The notes under the pieces were generated by a model, which worked only from the letters and a program-made list of their open reading frames with translations, was not told where the DNA came from and ran no database searches. Positions 1 to 8,475 of a stretch of 64,000 bases of DNA are shown in pieces. The first letter of the stretch is position 1. Each line of letters begins with the position of its first letter. This DNA comes from Poriferisulfidus sp965221375 (GTDB taxonomy: Bacteria > Pseudomonadota > Gammaproteobacteria > Poriferisulfidales > Poriferisulfidaceae): assembly GCA_965221375.1 (NCBI GenBank), contig OZ244883.1:248001-312000 (forward strand). The letters are read 5' to 3'. The translations under genes and the position numbers were made by a program.

Positions 1-1485
1 TCCTTGTCGGCGGCTACGCTTCCCTATGTATGGATGATTGTACGCAGTTACAGCGACGCATTTTCCAATTTTTACGGCCCGGTCGACAGTCTTCGGCTGT
101 TCTGGTTCCAGATCAGTCGGCAGGGCTATGCCCATATCGATGCCAGTCCTAGCGCCACCTGGGTCGACCAGTTGCAGTTCCTGCAGTGGCTGGGGCACGA
201 GTTGGTTTGGCAACCGACTTTGGCGGGTTTCCTGCTGGCGTTACTGGGGTTTTGGGTGCTGCTGCGAATGAAACGCTGGGTGGCGGTCGGCTCCGGGTTG
301 TTGATCCTGTTTGGGAACGGCCCTCTGTTGGCATTACTGATGGGGCTTGATTTTGACAGTTTCTATATTTCGGTTTTTCGACCCTTTTCGCTAATCTGCT
401 ATGGAATTCTGGCGATATGGGCCGCAGTCGGCCTGCACTGGCTGCTGGAGCGGCTGCTTCGCAAATCGTGGCCGGTCCCCGTACGGATGGCAACCGCTGC
501 ACTGGTCGGAATCTGTATGGCGGGCGTCTCCGTGGCGGCGCACTGGTCCGGTAACAATCGCGCCGAGGTTGATTTTACGGAAACCTATGCGCAGGCAATT
601 CTGAACAGTTTGCCGGAAAACACCGTGATTATCTTGGACGACGACATGGATGTCGGCTTGCTCGGGTATTACCACTTTGTCGAAAAGTGGCGCCCGGACA
701 TCAGGTTGGCGAATACAAAAGGGCTGTCCTTCAGTCGAGAAATTATCAATTGGCGTGATTCGGATGCAGCAAGGCTCGAGGCGTTGCGAGCATTTGTGAC
801 CGAGGTGAAAACCCGTGTTTTCTTTCTTTCCGCGCCGATGGTCTACAGACTCAACATGAGCATGACGCACCATGGTTTTATCACCGAACTTCTGCCGAAT
901 CAGGCAGGCGGGCAAATCGGCGTGAATTTCCATCCGCAATCAGCAGCGTATTTCGCGCATCTGTTGGACTGGCAACCGGTTCATCGCTGGGAACGATTAT
1001 TTCACAGCACGCACCTGAGCGAATTTGGCCGCTATCTCGGCTACTTTATTCTGTCCTCCGACACGGATGCGGAATTGATGAAGCGCCTGGAGCCGTCGCT
1101 GTTGGCGGCAGAGCAGAATTACTACAGCCTGAGCGCCATGGCCAATGTATTGCTGAAACACGGTGGCGCGGAGCACAATGCGCGAATTGCCGCCTGGCTG
1201 GAGAAGATGCGACCGATGGCGGTGCCGGCTTCGGAGAGCAAGCCGGACGCGGCTTATTTCCTCTATATGCAGGGAGTCCTGCAGCAGCGACTGGGTGATG
1301 ACAACAAAGCCCGGGCGTTTCACAGAAAATCATGGCGTGTTTACGCCAACCCCGGGAATCCTTCACGGGAGGCGCTGCAGAAACTGTCGCAGTCGCAGCG
1401 CAACACGGGCGGTCCGAAGCGCGCCGCCCCGTCTTCATTGAAGCGCTCGCTACAGGATCCGCTCAGACGCCGTACGGAAGATTGA
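1..1485 (+). CDS. DUF2723-type multi-pass membrane protein, 5'-truncated (upstream tandem copy)
   Basis: This is the C-terminal two thirds of a large membrane protein whose start lies before the window. From position 4 it aligns without any gap to the downstream gene at a constant offset of 2227 bases (position 4 matches 2231, the stop at 1485 matches 3712), so the first TTG here is internal, not a start. Visible parts are several hydrophobic segments followed by a soluble C-terminal part that contains TPR-like text and a basic tail. DUF2723 proteins resemble GT-C glycosyltransferases (protein O-mannosyltransferase-like) and are usually linked to surface glycan or protein glycosylation. No substrate can be read from the sequence. 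The copy is intact through its stop, so it is probably functional rather than a pseudogene. Confidence 0.75.
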   Translation, partial: SLSAATLPYVWMIVRSYSDAFSNFYGPVDSLRLFWFQISRQGYAHIDASPSATWVDQLQFLQWLGHELVWQPTLAGFLLALLGFWVLLRMKRWVAVGSGLLILFGNGPLLALLMGLDFDSFYISVFRPFSLICYGILAIWAAVGLHWLLERLLRKSWPVPVRMATAALVGICMAGVSVAAHWSGNNRAEVDFTETYAQAILNSLPENTVIILDDDMDVGLLGYYHFVEKWRPDIRLANTKGLSFSREIINWRDSDAARLEALRAFVTEVKTRVFFLSAPMVYRLNMSMTHHGFITELLPNQAGGQIGVNFHPQSAAYFAHLLDWQPVHRWERLFHSTHLSEFGRYLGYFILSSDTDAELMKRLEPSLLAAEQNYYSLSAMANVLLKHGGAEHNARIAAWLEKMRPMAVPASESKPDAAYFLYMQGVLQQRLGDDNKARAFHRKSWRVYANPGNPSREALQKLSQSQRNTGGPKRAAPSSLKRSLQDPLRRRTED

Positions 1486-3712
1486 TTAGGGGCTGCGAGA
1501 AGGAACAAACCGGATGAGCCGTAAACACAAACGAGGACCTCAACCGCCAAAACAGCCTCGGGCCGCACCTGAAGTGACGGCGCCTGCTTCCCCGACTGCA
1601 GAAATCGTAATTCCTGAAGCCCCGACTTCGCGATGGCTGGAGCGATTGACTCTGGCGGCGGCGGTCATCGGACCGCTGGCGCTTTATGCACTGACGACAG
1701 CCCATACCGTGGTGCTGGAGGATGATGGGCTGTTCCTGATGGCGGCGGCCTCTTTTGGAGTCGCGCATCCCCCGGGCTATCCGCTCTACACACTCATCTG
1801 CCATCTATTCATGCAGCTGCCTTTCGCCTCGCCGGCGTTTTGGGGGCATCTGTCCAGCGGGGCACTGGGGGCGCTGGCCTGTGGCGCGGTCTGGTTCTGC
1901 GCCCGCCATCTGGGCGCCGGGCCTGTGTCGGCGCTGGCGGCGGCGTGGATCTTTGGAGCTTCGGAACATGTCTGGTCGCAGGCCATCATCGCCGAGGTTT
2001 ATACGCTCAACGCGCTGCTGTTCTTTGCCATCTACGCATTATTGTTGAGAGCTGCACAGGATGAAGGAGCTGCAAGGGACCGGGCGCTGATCTGGGCGGC
2101 GGTTTTGTATGGGTTGAGTCTGGCCAATCACTGGCCGTTGATGGGGCTGACCACTTTTGGGCTTTTGCTGGCGGTCGTGCCGGTTTGGCGGGCGGTACTC
2201 AGCCGCTGGAAGGTGCTGCTTGCCGGTTTTTTGTCGGCGACCACGCTTCCCTACGTGTGGATGGTGGCGCGTAGCCACAGCGATACCTTTTTCAATTTCC
2301 TCGGCCCAATCGATAGCCTTCAGATGTTCTGGTCCCTGATTAGCCGGCAGGGCTATGCCCACGTCGACACCAGTCCGAGCGCCACTTGGGTGGACCAGTT
2401 GCAGTTCCTGCAGTGGCTGGGGCACGAGTTGGTTTGGCAGCTGACTCTGGCGGGTTTCTTGTTGGCACTGCTGGGGTTTTGGGTGTTGCTGCGAATGAAA
2501 CGCTGGATTGTGGCCGGTTCCGGGTTGCTGGTACTGATCGCGAATGGTCCTCTGCTGGCATTGTTGGTGGGGCTTGATTTTGACATTTACAACATTTCGG
2601 TTTTTCGACCCTTCTCGCTGGTTTGCTATGGGATTTTGGCGTTGTGGGCTGCAGTCGGCCTGCATTGGCTTCTGGAGCGGCTGTTTAGAGAGTCGTGGCC
2701 GGCCGCCGCGCGGACGGCGGCCGCTGCACTGGTCGGGGTCTGTATGGCGGGCGCCTCCGTGGCGGCACACTGGCCCGTCAACAACCAGGCGGATGCGGAT
2801 TTTGCGCAAACCTATGCGCAGGCGATATTGAACAGTTTGCCGGAGAACGCCGTATTCGCTGTCGCCGACGATGTCGATGTCGGCTTGCTCGGCTACTACC
2901 ACTTTGTCGAAAAATGGCGTCCGGGCATTATGCTGACGAATACGAATGGGCTGTTCTTCAGTCCAAGGATTATGGATTGGCGTGATTCAGACGCAGCGAA
3001 GCTTGAGGTGCTGCGAACGTTTGTTGTCGACACGAAATCCCGTATTTTCTTTCCTTCCGATCCGATGCTTCCCAGGCTCGGGATGAGTATGACGCAGCAC
3101 GGTTTTATCACTGAACTTTTGCCAAAGCAGGAGGGCGGGCATATCAGCGTGAATTTCCATTCGCAACCGGCGGCGTATTTTGCGCATCTGCTGGCCTGGC
3201 AGCCGATTCATCGCTGGGAATCGGTATTCCGCAACAAGCGCATGAGCGAATTTGGCCGCTATCTTGGATACTTCATTCTGGCCTCCGATACGGATGCGGA
3301 ATTGACAAAGCGCCTGGAGCCGTCGCTGTTGGCGGCGGAGCAGAATTACTACAGCCTGGGCGCCATGGCCACGGTCTTGCTGAACCATGGCGGAGCGGAA
3401 CACAATGCGCGAATTGCCGCCTGGCTGGAGAAAATGCGGTCTATCGCGGTGCCGGCTTCGGAAAGCAAGCGGGATGCTGCTTATTTCCTCTATATGCAGG
3501 GTGCTCTGCAGCAGCGCCTGGGTGACGACAACAAAGCCCGGGCGTTTTTCAGAAAATCGCGCCGTGTTTACGCCAACCCCCGCAATCCTTCACTTGAGGC
3601 GCTGCAGAAACTGTCACAGTCGCAGCGCAACACGGGCGGGCCGAGGCGCGCCGCTCCGTCTTCATTGAAGCGCTCGCTACAGGATCCGCTAAGACGTCGT
3701 ACGGACGATTGA
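1486..3712 (+). repeat. Tandem direct repeat unit of about 2227 bases
   Basis: Bases 4-1485 and 2231-3712 match colinearly with a fixed 2227-base offset, end at the equivalent stop codon, and keep the same reading frame. The unit equals one gene (2199 bases) plus the 28-base spacer. Scattered substitutions show that this is real duplication and not an assembly echo. The other copy starts before the window. Confidence 0.75.
1514..3712 (+). CDS. DUF2723-type membrane protein (GT-C glycosyltransferase-like), full-length tandem copy
   Basis: A 732-residue integral membrane protein. A basic, proline-rich cytoplasmic N-terminus (about 35 residues) precedes many transmembrane segments. Near residues 75-95 it has the DUF2723 signature: an acidic stretch (LEDDG) followed by GVAHPPGYPLYTL. 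The last 200 residues are soluble with TPR-like helices and an Arg-rich end. The family is predicted to have a GT-C fold and to transfer sugars from lipid-linked donors at the membrane, but no member-specific activity can be inferred here. It starts 28 bases after the stop of an almost identical copy. The two have diverged by many point changes and no indels over the shared part, which indicates a unit-length tandem duplication followed by independent drift. Confidence 0.8.
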   Translation: MSRKHKRGPQPPKQPRAAPEVTAPASPTAEIVIPEAPTSRWLERLTLAAAVIGPLALYALTTAHTVVLEDDGLFLMAAASFGVAHPPGYPLYTLICHLFMQLPFASPAFWGHLSSGALGALACGAVWFCARHLGAGPVSALAAAWIFGASEHVWSQAIIAEVYTLNALLFFAIYALLLRAAQDEGAARDRALIWAAVLYGLSLANHWPLMGLTTFGLLLAVVPVWRAVLSRWKVLLAGFLSATTLPYVWMVARSHSDTFFNFLGPIDSLQMFWSLISRQGYAHVDTSPSATWVDQLQFLQWLGHELVWQLTLAGFLLALLGFWVLLRMKRWIVAGSGLLVLIANGPLLALLVGLDFDIYNISVFRPFSLVCYGILALWAAVGLHWLLERLFRESWPAAARTAAAALVGVCMAGASVAAHWPVNNQADADFAQTYAQAILNSLPENAVFAVADDVDVGLLGYYHFVEKWRPGIMLTNTNGLFFSPRIMDWRDSDAAKLEVLRTFVVDTKSRIFFPSDPMLPRLGMSMTQHGFITELLPKQEGGHISVNFHSQPAAYFAHLLAWQPIHRWESVFRNKRMSEFGRYLGYFILASDTDAELTKRLEPSLLAAEQNYYSLGAMATVLLNHGGAEHNARIAAWLEKMRSIAVPASESKRDAAYFLYMQGALQQRLGDDNKARAFFRKSRRVYANPRNPSLEALQKLSQSQRNTGGPRRAAPSSLKRSLQDPLRRRTDD

Positions 3713-3815
3713 TCCCTCGCCAGGAGGATTTGCCACCTGCCGCGGAGCGGCGGACTTGGCGGGGAAGATGTGATTTTTTGTGGGGTCGGGGAGTGGGTTG
3801 CGGGCGACTAAGATG

Positions 3816-4361
3816 TCATTGCTCGTCAAACACCGCGCACACCCGTTGATCCGCGCCACAGGAGGAGCGCACTTGAGCCGCATTGGGACGCAGGCGTTCG
3901 GCCAGTTCTTCCTGCACCCCGGTGGGGACGGCGGTGATGTCCAATCCCCACTGGTACGGTTTCGAGGCGGTCATGTGACCCAAAACGTAGGCGCCTTTCC
4001 AGGGGTTGGCGAGTTCGAGTGTCGGGCCGTCGGTGTTTTTGGCGAGGATATGCAACTGGCCCGGCAAATGAGGAGCGAGGTCGTTCCAGGACCGCAGAGC
4101 CAAGGAAGGAGTGGGTTCAGCCGTATCATCCTGGGCCGGAGCGGTATACGTAATCGGTCCTCCGGCGGCCCATTTGAGGATCGCGGTGCGCACATGCAGA
4201 GTGTCGGCCGCCGCCTGGGCGACGCGTTGCTGTGACTCGACTTGCTGGAAGACCAGATAGGACCCCAAGGCAATCAGTGCCAACAGCACGAGGGACACGG
4301 AAAGCTCAATCAGCGTGAAGCCGCTGCTGGATGTTTTTCGCAGAGAGGACGGAGAAATCAT
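3816..4361 (-). CDS. Type IV prepilin-like protein (R64 PilS-like position)
   Basis: A 181-residue pilin-like protein. The leader is 14 residues and ends in Gly, followed by the prepilin N-methylation segment FTLIELS with Glu at mature position 5 and a hydrophobic helix of about 20 residues. This is what prepilin peptidase cleaves. The C-terminal part contains cysteines near the end (SSCGADQRVC) that could form the pilin disulfide loop. Its start overlaps the stop of the GspF-type gene by four bases (ATGA), so it is the last gene of the PilP-, PilQ-, PilR-like operon. That is the position of the major pilin in R64-type thin pilus loci. Whether it is the major or a minor pilin is not decided by sequence. 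Confidence 0.8.
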   Translation of the reverse strand: MISPSSLRKTSSSGFTLIELSVSLVLLALIALGSYLVFQQVESQQRVAQAAADTLHVRTAILKWAAGGPITYTAPAQDDTAEPTPSLALRSWNDLAPHLPGQLHILAKNTDGPTLELANPWKGAYVLGHMTASKPYQWGLDITAVPTGVQEELAERLRPNAAQVRSSCGADQRVCAVFDEQ

Positions 4362-5425
4362 TTTAATAACATCCCGGTCCCGATCAACGGCATGGTGGAA
4401 GAGTTGAGATACAGGGAAGCGACCAGACCGGCGTAGGCGGCGGCGACAAGAATCAGGCCGAAGGTATTGAGCGTGCCGGCCATGATTTTCAATTTCGTCA
4501 GGATGCTCTGTCGCGACGAAGCGCCCATCTTGACCATGGCGCCATGCAGACCCTGGAATTCGGCCAGCAATTTCAGGCGACTCATGTCGGCGGCAGTAAA
4601 AAGTCCAATGTCCAGAGAGCGCGGGATACTGTAGCCGTCGCGCAGGCGACGGCGCACTTTGGTCAAGTACATGTGACTGTAGGGGGTGGAATGCTGCACC
4701 ACCGTCGCCAACGCGGTACGAAAGTCATGCCCGGCCACCAGCATGGTGCCCAAAAATTCCATCACGTGCGCGGCGATCAGGCCTCGATACAGGGACAAAG
4801 GCCAGAGGCGGTCGACCTGCTGGCGGCCGAGACCGACCCAGCGGCGCAACAGCAGGCGGGCTCCATAACTGGCCAGCACGAGCCCGAGAATGATAAAAAT
4901 CCAGTAATCCAGAATAAACTGGCCGACCCGGTAATTAATCTGCGCCAGCTCGTGCCAAGAGTCGACAGGCGATAGCTCTTCAAATTTCGGCCAGATCTGT
5001 GCCGAAAACATCGCATACAGCCCGGCCGCGATGGCCATATAGGCGATGGGGCGCAACAACTGTACCGTCACGTTTTGGCGTGAGGCCAGCTGCTCGCGCA
5101 TATGCTCCACCACTTTTTGTCCCGCGGCGGCGAAGTTTTCCGATTGTTCCGCGGCGGCCACGGCGCTCGCCAGGTCTTCGCGAAACAGGCTCCTCATGCC
5201 GCTCGAAATATGCAGACCCTGATGCAATTTCTCCAGCATGATTCGGGCGGCCCCGCGGTCCAGCGGATCGCCGGTGTTCATGGCAAGGCGCAAGGCGTCG
5301 CGTGCGGCGATACCATCGGACATCAGAAAAAACAAGCCTTCCAGAAAATCCAGCTGCTTCGTCAGGGTGAACTGCAGCAGCAGAAATTTCGTATTGAGAC
5401 GATCCAGCTGTTGCGCAAGACTCAT
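4358..5425 (-). CDS. Type II secretion/type IVb pilus inner-membrane protein, GspF/PilR family
   Basis: A 355-residue polytopic inner-membrane platform protein. It has two repeated GspF domains, each ending in hydrophobic helices, roughly at residues 20-190 and 220-350. Hydrophobic stretches lie around residues 125-145, 170-195 and 320-345. In pilus machines this protein couples the cytoplasmic ATPase to pilin extraction from the membrane. It overlaps both neighbours: its ATG overlaps the end of the ATPase gene and its stop overlaps the prepilin start. Tight translational coupling in one operon is therefore likely. Its length is normal for the short PilR/TcpE-type members. Confidence 0.85.
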   Translation of the reverse strand: MSLAQQLDRLNTKFLLLQFTLTKQLDFLEGLFFLMSDGIAARDALRLAMNTGDPLDRGAARIMLEKLHQGLHISSGMRSLFREDLASAVAAAEQSENFAAAGQKVVEHMREQLASRQNVTVQLLRPIAYMAIAAGLYAMFSAQIWPKFEELSPVDSWHELAQINYRVGQFILDYWIFIILGLVLASYGARLLLRRWVGLGRQQVDRLWPLSLYRGLIAAHVMEFLGTMLVAGHDFRTALATVVQHSTPYSHMYLTKVRRRLRDGYSIPRSLDIGLFTAADMSRLKLLAEFQGLHGAMVKMGASSRQSILTKLKIMAGTLNTFGLILVAAAYAGLVASLYLNSSTMPLIGTGMLLK

Positions 5426-7194
5426 GGAGGGGTGTCGGCCTCAAACAAGCGTTCGCGCGCGGTGTAATCGAAGATCCGTACGTCACTGCCGTCCAATCGT
5501 CCGGCAGCCTGCTCGACCGCTCGCGGATCCGCCAGTCCCGCATAGACATGCTCTTCGGCATGACTCAAAATCGACCGCCAACCGTTTTCCAGCAAATGAG
5601 TACGCCAGCCGCCGGGATCGTGTTCGCGCACAAAGTCCCGAGCAACCTGATCCATCATGATCATTTCCGCAGCCAGCAGTCGTCCTCGAACACCGGAGCC
5701 GCCGCAATGCACGCAGCCCGGACCGCGCAGGTAGACCAGTTCCGCGCGCTCGCCGAACACCGGATCGTAACGCCGCCGGGTCGTGCGCGGCAATTCGTCC
5801 GATTGGGCATAGGGGACGCGACATTCCTGACACAGGCGCGGCAACAGGCGCTGGTTAATCAGCAGCACTAGGAAGTTGGGGTCGTACAACATGGTGTGCG
5901 CGACACCCAGATCCTCCATGCGGGCCGGAATGGCAAGGGCGTTGGAAGCATGCAGGGTCGTCATGGTCAATTTCCCGGACGTCACCAAATCCATGATTGC
6001 CTTGGCCGTCTCGCGGTCCTTAATCTCGCCCAGCATATTGATGTTGGAATCCCAGCGGTTCAGACCGGAGCGCAAATTCTCCCAGCCGCCGTGTTCGGCA
6101 ACGGCCGAGATGGCGACATGCGTGACATTGGGCAGGGTGCGCTCGACCGGCTCTTCCAAAGACACCACCTTGAGGGCGGGGTCCACCGTCTCCAGAAGCG
6201 CCGTCAATGTAGTGCTCTTGCCGGACCCGGTCGGGCCGGAGACCACGACCGCTCCGTACGGCCGCAGGATGGCTTCCTGCATCAAATCCAAATGCAGGGG
6301 AGAGTAGCCGAGATCCGGAAGCCTCAGACTGACCGCCTCGGGCCTCCAGATGCGCAGGAAAATATCGACTCCGCGAATGTCCGGTGCGGTACTGAGGCGG
6401 ATGGCTACTTTCTGGCCGCGCACGTCCGCGTCCATGGAGCCATGCAGCGGCTGGTAGGTGATGAACTGGAGCGAGCCGCGCTTGGCTTCCGAGTTGAACA
6501 TGTAGTTGCCCAGCGCCATGGTCTCGCGAGCCGAAATTTGGTCGTAAATAATCAACTGGCCGTCGACCCGGAACCGCACGGTGCAGGTATTGCCGCGCAT
6601 TTCGAAGTGGATGTCGGAGGCGTTGCGGGCGATTGCCGTATCCAGAATAGAGGTGAACAATCGTGAGACGTCGGTCTCGGTCTGGTCTTCAAGCTCAATC
6701 AGCTTGTCACCGATCTGCTGACTCTCGCCTTCCAGACGCCGACGGGCGCCTCGCACGACCTCCAGCATGGCCGGGCGCACGATCGGGGTGCGCTGGCGCA
6801 ACGTCATCAGGGTGCAGGCCGCCTCGACTTGAGGGGAATCCGGATAGGCGGTAATAATCACCCCGTCGTCCATGATGCACAGGGTGTCTTCCGTCTCGCG
6901 CAACATCCATTCGCGCAACGTGTCGTCCTGAATGATGTCGGAGCTCGGCAGGTCCTGACGTGACAAGACCGGAGTCGTGCTCCAAATTTCCGCCAGACGC
7001 TGAATCCGGTCGGTCTCAAAAGCAAGTTGCTGTTCGGTGACTTCCTCTTGCGCCGGATCGGCAAGCGGGTCGGTCAGGATTTCGGTGGCTTCCCCTGCGC
7101 CCATTGGGTCGGGCGGCGGACTGGGAATCAGCGGGGTCTCGGGGGAGGTGTCTGCGGGTTCTTCACCGACAGCGAACTTGTCCGAATCATTCAT
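5422..7194 (-). CDS. Type IVb pilus/secretion ATPase, GspE/PilQ(R64) family
   Basis: A 590-residue hexameric assembly ATPase. The first 60 residues are acidic and proline-rich. An N-terminal domain follows, then the RecA-like core: Walker A GPTGSGKST near residues 320-328, the Asp-box-like segment VSLEEPVE near 344-351, a Walker B region with GEIKDRETA near 389-397, and the His-box TTLHAS near 412-417. Four cysteines in two CxxC pairs (about 455/458 and 494/497) form the zinc-binding module usual for extension ATPases. It is expected to power pilin polymerisation at the inner membrane. Its stop overlaps the ATG of the GspF-type partner. No PilT-like retraction ATPase is present in the window. 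Confidence 0.9.
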   Translation of the reverse strand: MNDSDKFAVGEEPADTSPETPLIPSPPPDPMGAGEATEILTDPLADPAQEEVTEQQLAFETDRIQRLAEIWSTTPVLSRQDLPSSDIIQDDTLREWMLRETEDTLCIMDDGVIITAYPDSPQVEAACTLMTLRQRTPIVRPAMLEVVRGARRRLEGESQQIGDKLIELEDQTETDVSRLFTSILDTAIARNASDIHFEMRGNTCTVRFRVDGQLIIYDQISARETMALGNYMFNSEAKRGSLQFITYQPLHGSMDADVRGQKVAIRLSTAPDIRGVDIFLRIWRPEAVSLRLPDLGYSPLHLDLMQEAILRPYGAVVVSGPTGSGKSTTLTALLETVDPALKVVSLEEPVERTLPNVTHVAISAVAEHGGWENLRSGLNRWDSNINMLGEIKDRETAKAIMDLVTSGKLTMTTLHASNALAIPARMEDLGVAHTMLYDPNFLVLLINQRLLPRLCQECRVPYAQSDELPRTTRRRYDPVFGERAELVYLRGPGCVHCGGSGVRGRLLAAEMIMMDQVARDFVREHDPGGWRTHLLENGWRSILSHAEEHVYAGLADPRAVEQAAGRLDGSDVRIFDYTARERLFEADTPP

Positions 7195-7218
7195 GCGGAT
7201 ACGGGCGCACGATGGCCG

Positions 7219-7848
7219 CTACTGAGGCAGGCTTTGCAGGGCGAGGACTTGCGTCAACTGGCGGTTTTGTACCGGATCGCGACACTGCAGCACGGCATGT
7301 GTGGCGGTCGTGCTCAAAAGATGGCACAGGGAGTTCCCGATCTTGTCACCGGTGCGCAAATCGTAATAGGAGCCCCCCAGAGTGAGCACGGCTTCCCCGG
7401 CTTGTTTGCCCCGACCGAGCCACCGCACCCGGACCGTCTCAAGACAACCACAAAACTGGGTGGCGGAACCGCCGGTGATGTCCGACTGCAGATCTTCCAA
7501 GGATGCCCGTGTCTTTTCGTCGGTCATCACTGCCTGATAAAGCGGGAACAGGTCGGGCGATTCCCGCAGCAGGTCGCGAATTTCCTTATCCGTTTTCAGC
7601 AACGCCAAGACTTCTTTGAATTTTTCGATCTGGACAGCAATTTCCGAGTCGCGAACCTTGTCCAGTTCCAGCTGTAATTCCTTGACCCGCTTTTCGCGCT
7701 CCAACTGGTCCGCTTGCAACTCCAGTTGGATGTGCGGAGGATACTCCTCATAATTGTCCGCGACAACGATACTCGCCCCGACGAGGCAACCTGCGGCGGC
7801 GCTCCCGACGAACCAGGCGGCCTTCAAACGTTTGCTGTTCGCAACCAT
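7219..7848 (-). CDS. Type IV pilus biogenesis PilP-like inner-membrane-anchored protein
   Basis: I choose the ATG at 7848 (MVANSKRL...), which puts a hydrophobic anchor at residues 10-31 directly behind a short basic N-terminus. The in-frame upstream extension to 7929 has no such logic. The 209-residue protein continues with a charged coiled-coil stretch (about residues 42-90) and a C-terminal globular part with a CGC motif and two further cysteines. The position directly before the ATPase, GspF and prepilin genes matches PilP of R64-type thin pilus operons. The assignment rests on context, topology and size, not on a catalytic motif. It probably links inner-membrane and outer-membrane parts of the pilus machine. 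Confidence 0.55.
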   Translation of the reverse strand: MVANSKRLKAAWFVGSAAAGCLVGASIVVADNYEEYPPHIQLELQADQLEREKRVKELQLELDKVRDSEIAVQIEKFKEVLALLKTDKEIRDLLRESPDLFPLYQAVMTDEKTRASLEDLQSDITGGSATQFCGCLETVRVRWLGRGKQAGEAVLTLGGSYYDLRTGDKIGNSLCHLLSTTATHAVLQCRDPVQNRQLTQVLALQSLPQ

Positions 7849-7986
7849 TGCACGTATTTTTGAATGCGACCGATTTCCGCCCAGAATGATGGGGCAAGTC
7901 GGGCATTTTGTCAATTCCAAAGGGCGCACTCAAGCGCCGGGAGCAGGCGCGGTACAATGACCTGACCCAGTGGATTCGGGAATTTG

Positions 7987-8475
7987 ATGGCCTCCAAATT
8001 AACGCATTTCAACGAAGAAGGGGAAGCCCATATGGTGGATATCGCCGCCAAGCCGGATACCGCCCGCGTCGCGGAAGCCGAAGGCTTTATCCGGATGCAG
8101 CCCGAAACGCTTCGTCAGGTGCAGGCGGGCGAGAATCGCAAGGGAGATGTGCTGGGGATTGCGCGCACGGCCGGCATCATGGCGGCCAAACGCACTGCGG
8201 ACCTGGTGCCTTTGTGCCATCCGCTGATGTTGACGAAGGTCTCGATTGAATTTCGGATGCAGGAAGATCCCGCCGGAGTGCATTGCCTGGCGCGTTGCGA
8301 GACCGTCGGCCCCACCGGGGTGGAAATGGAGGCGTTGACTGCGGTGCAGGTCGCGCTGTTGACCATTTACGACATGTGCAAAGCCGTGGACCGAGGGATG
8401 CGGATGCAGGAGATTGGACTGGTGCGCAAATCCGGCGGCCGTTCCGGGGATTGGGAGCGCGAAACGTCGTCATGA
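7987..8475 (+). CDS. moaC: Cyclic pyranopterin monophosphate synthase MoaC
   Basis: A 162-residue protein of normal MoaC length. It catalyses the second step of molybdenum cofactor synthesis, converting the 3',8-cyclo-GTP made by MoaA to cPMP in the cytoplasm. Family signatures are the N-terminal LTHFNEEGEAHMVDI, the block TADLVPLCHPL with its conserved His, and ETVGPTGVEMEALTAV followed by YDMCKAVDR, which contain the conserved acidic and Lys active-site residues. The ATG at 7987 is preferred to the TTG one codon upstream. The stop overlaps the ATG of the AsmA-like gene by four bases. No other Mo-cofactor gene is in the window, so moaC stands apart from moaA/D/E here. A TACAAT hexamer at 7953-7958 may be its -10. 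Confidence 0.95.
   Translation: MASKLTHFNEEGEAHMVDIAAKPDTARVAEAEGFIRMQPETLRQVQAGENRKGDVLGIARTAGIMAAKRTADLVPLCHPLMLTKVSIEFRMQEDPAGVHCLARCETVGPTGVEMEALTAVQVALLTIYDMCKAVDRGMRMQEIGLVRKSGGRSGDWERETSS

Noticed and set aside
2039..2902. A 287-codon antisense frame in the DUF2723 gene.
   Set aside because: Shadow of the sense gene, Gln/Arg/Pro-rich, no signal or domain.
1..3712. The two DUF2723 copies could be an assembly duplication.
   Set aside because: They differ by many scattered substitutions while keeping both frames open, which an assembly echo would not show.
3739..3751. GCCGC-GGA-GCGGC hairpin after the DUF2723 gene as terminator.
   Set aside because: Only five base pairs and the T-run (3773-3778) is more than 20 bases away.
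8283..8471. N-terminal extension of the AsmA-like protein.
   Set aside because: It lies inside moaC in another frame; the membrane helix and family start begin at ATG 8472.
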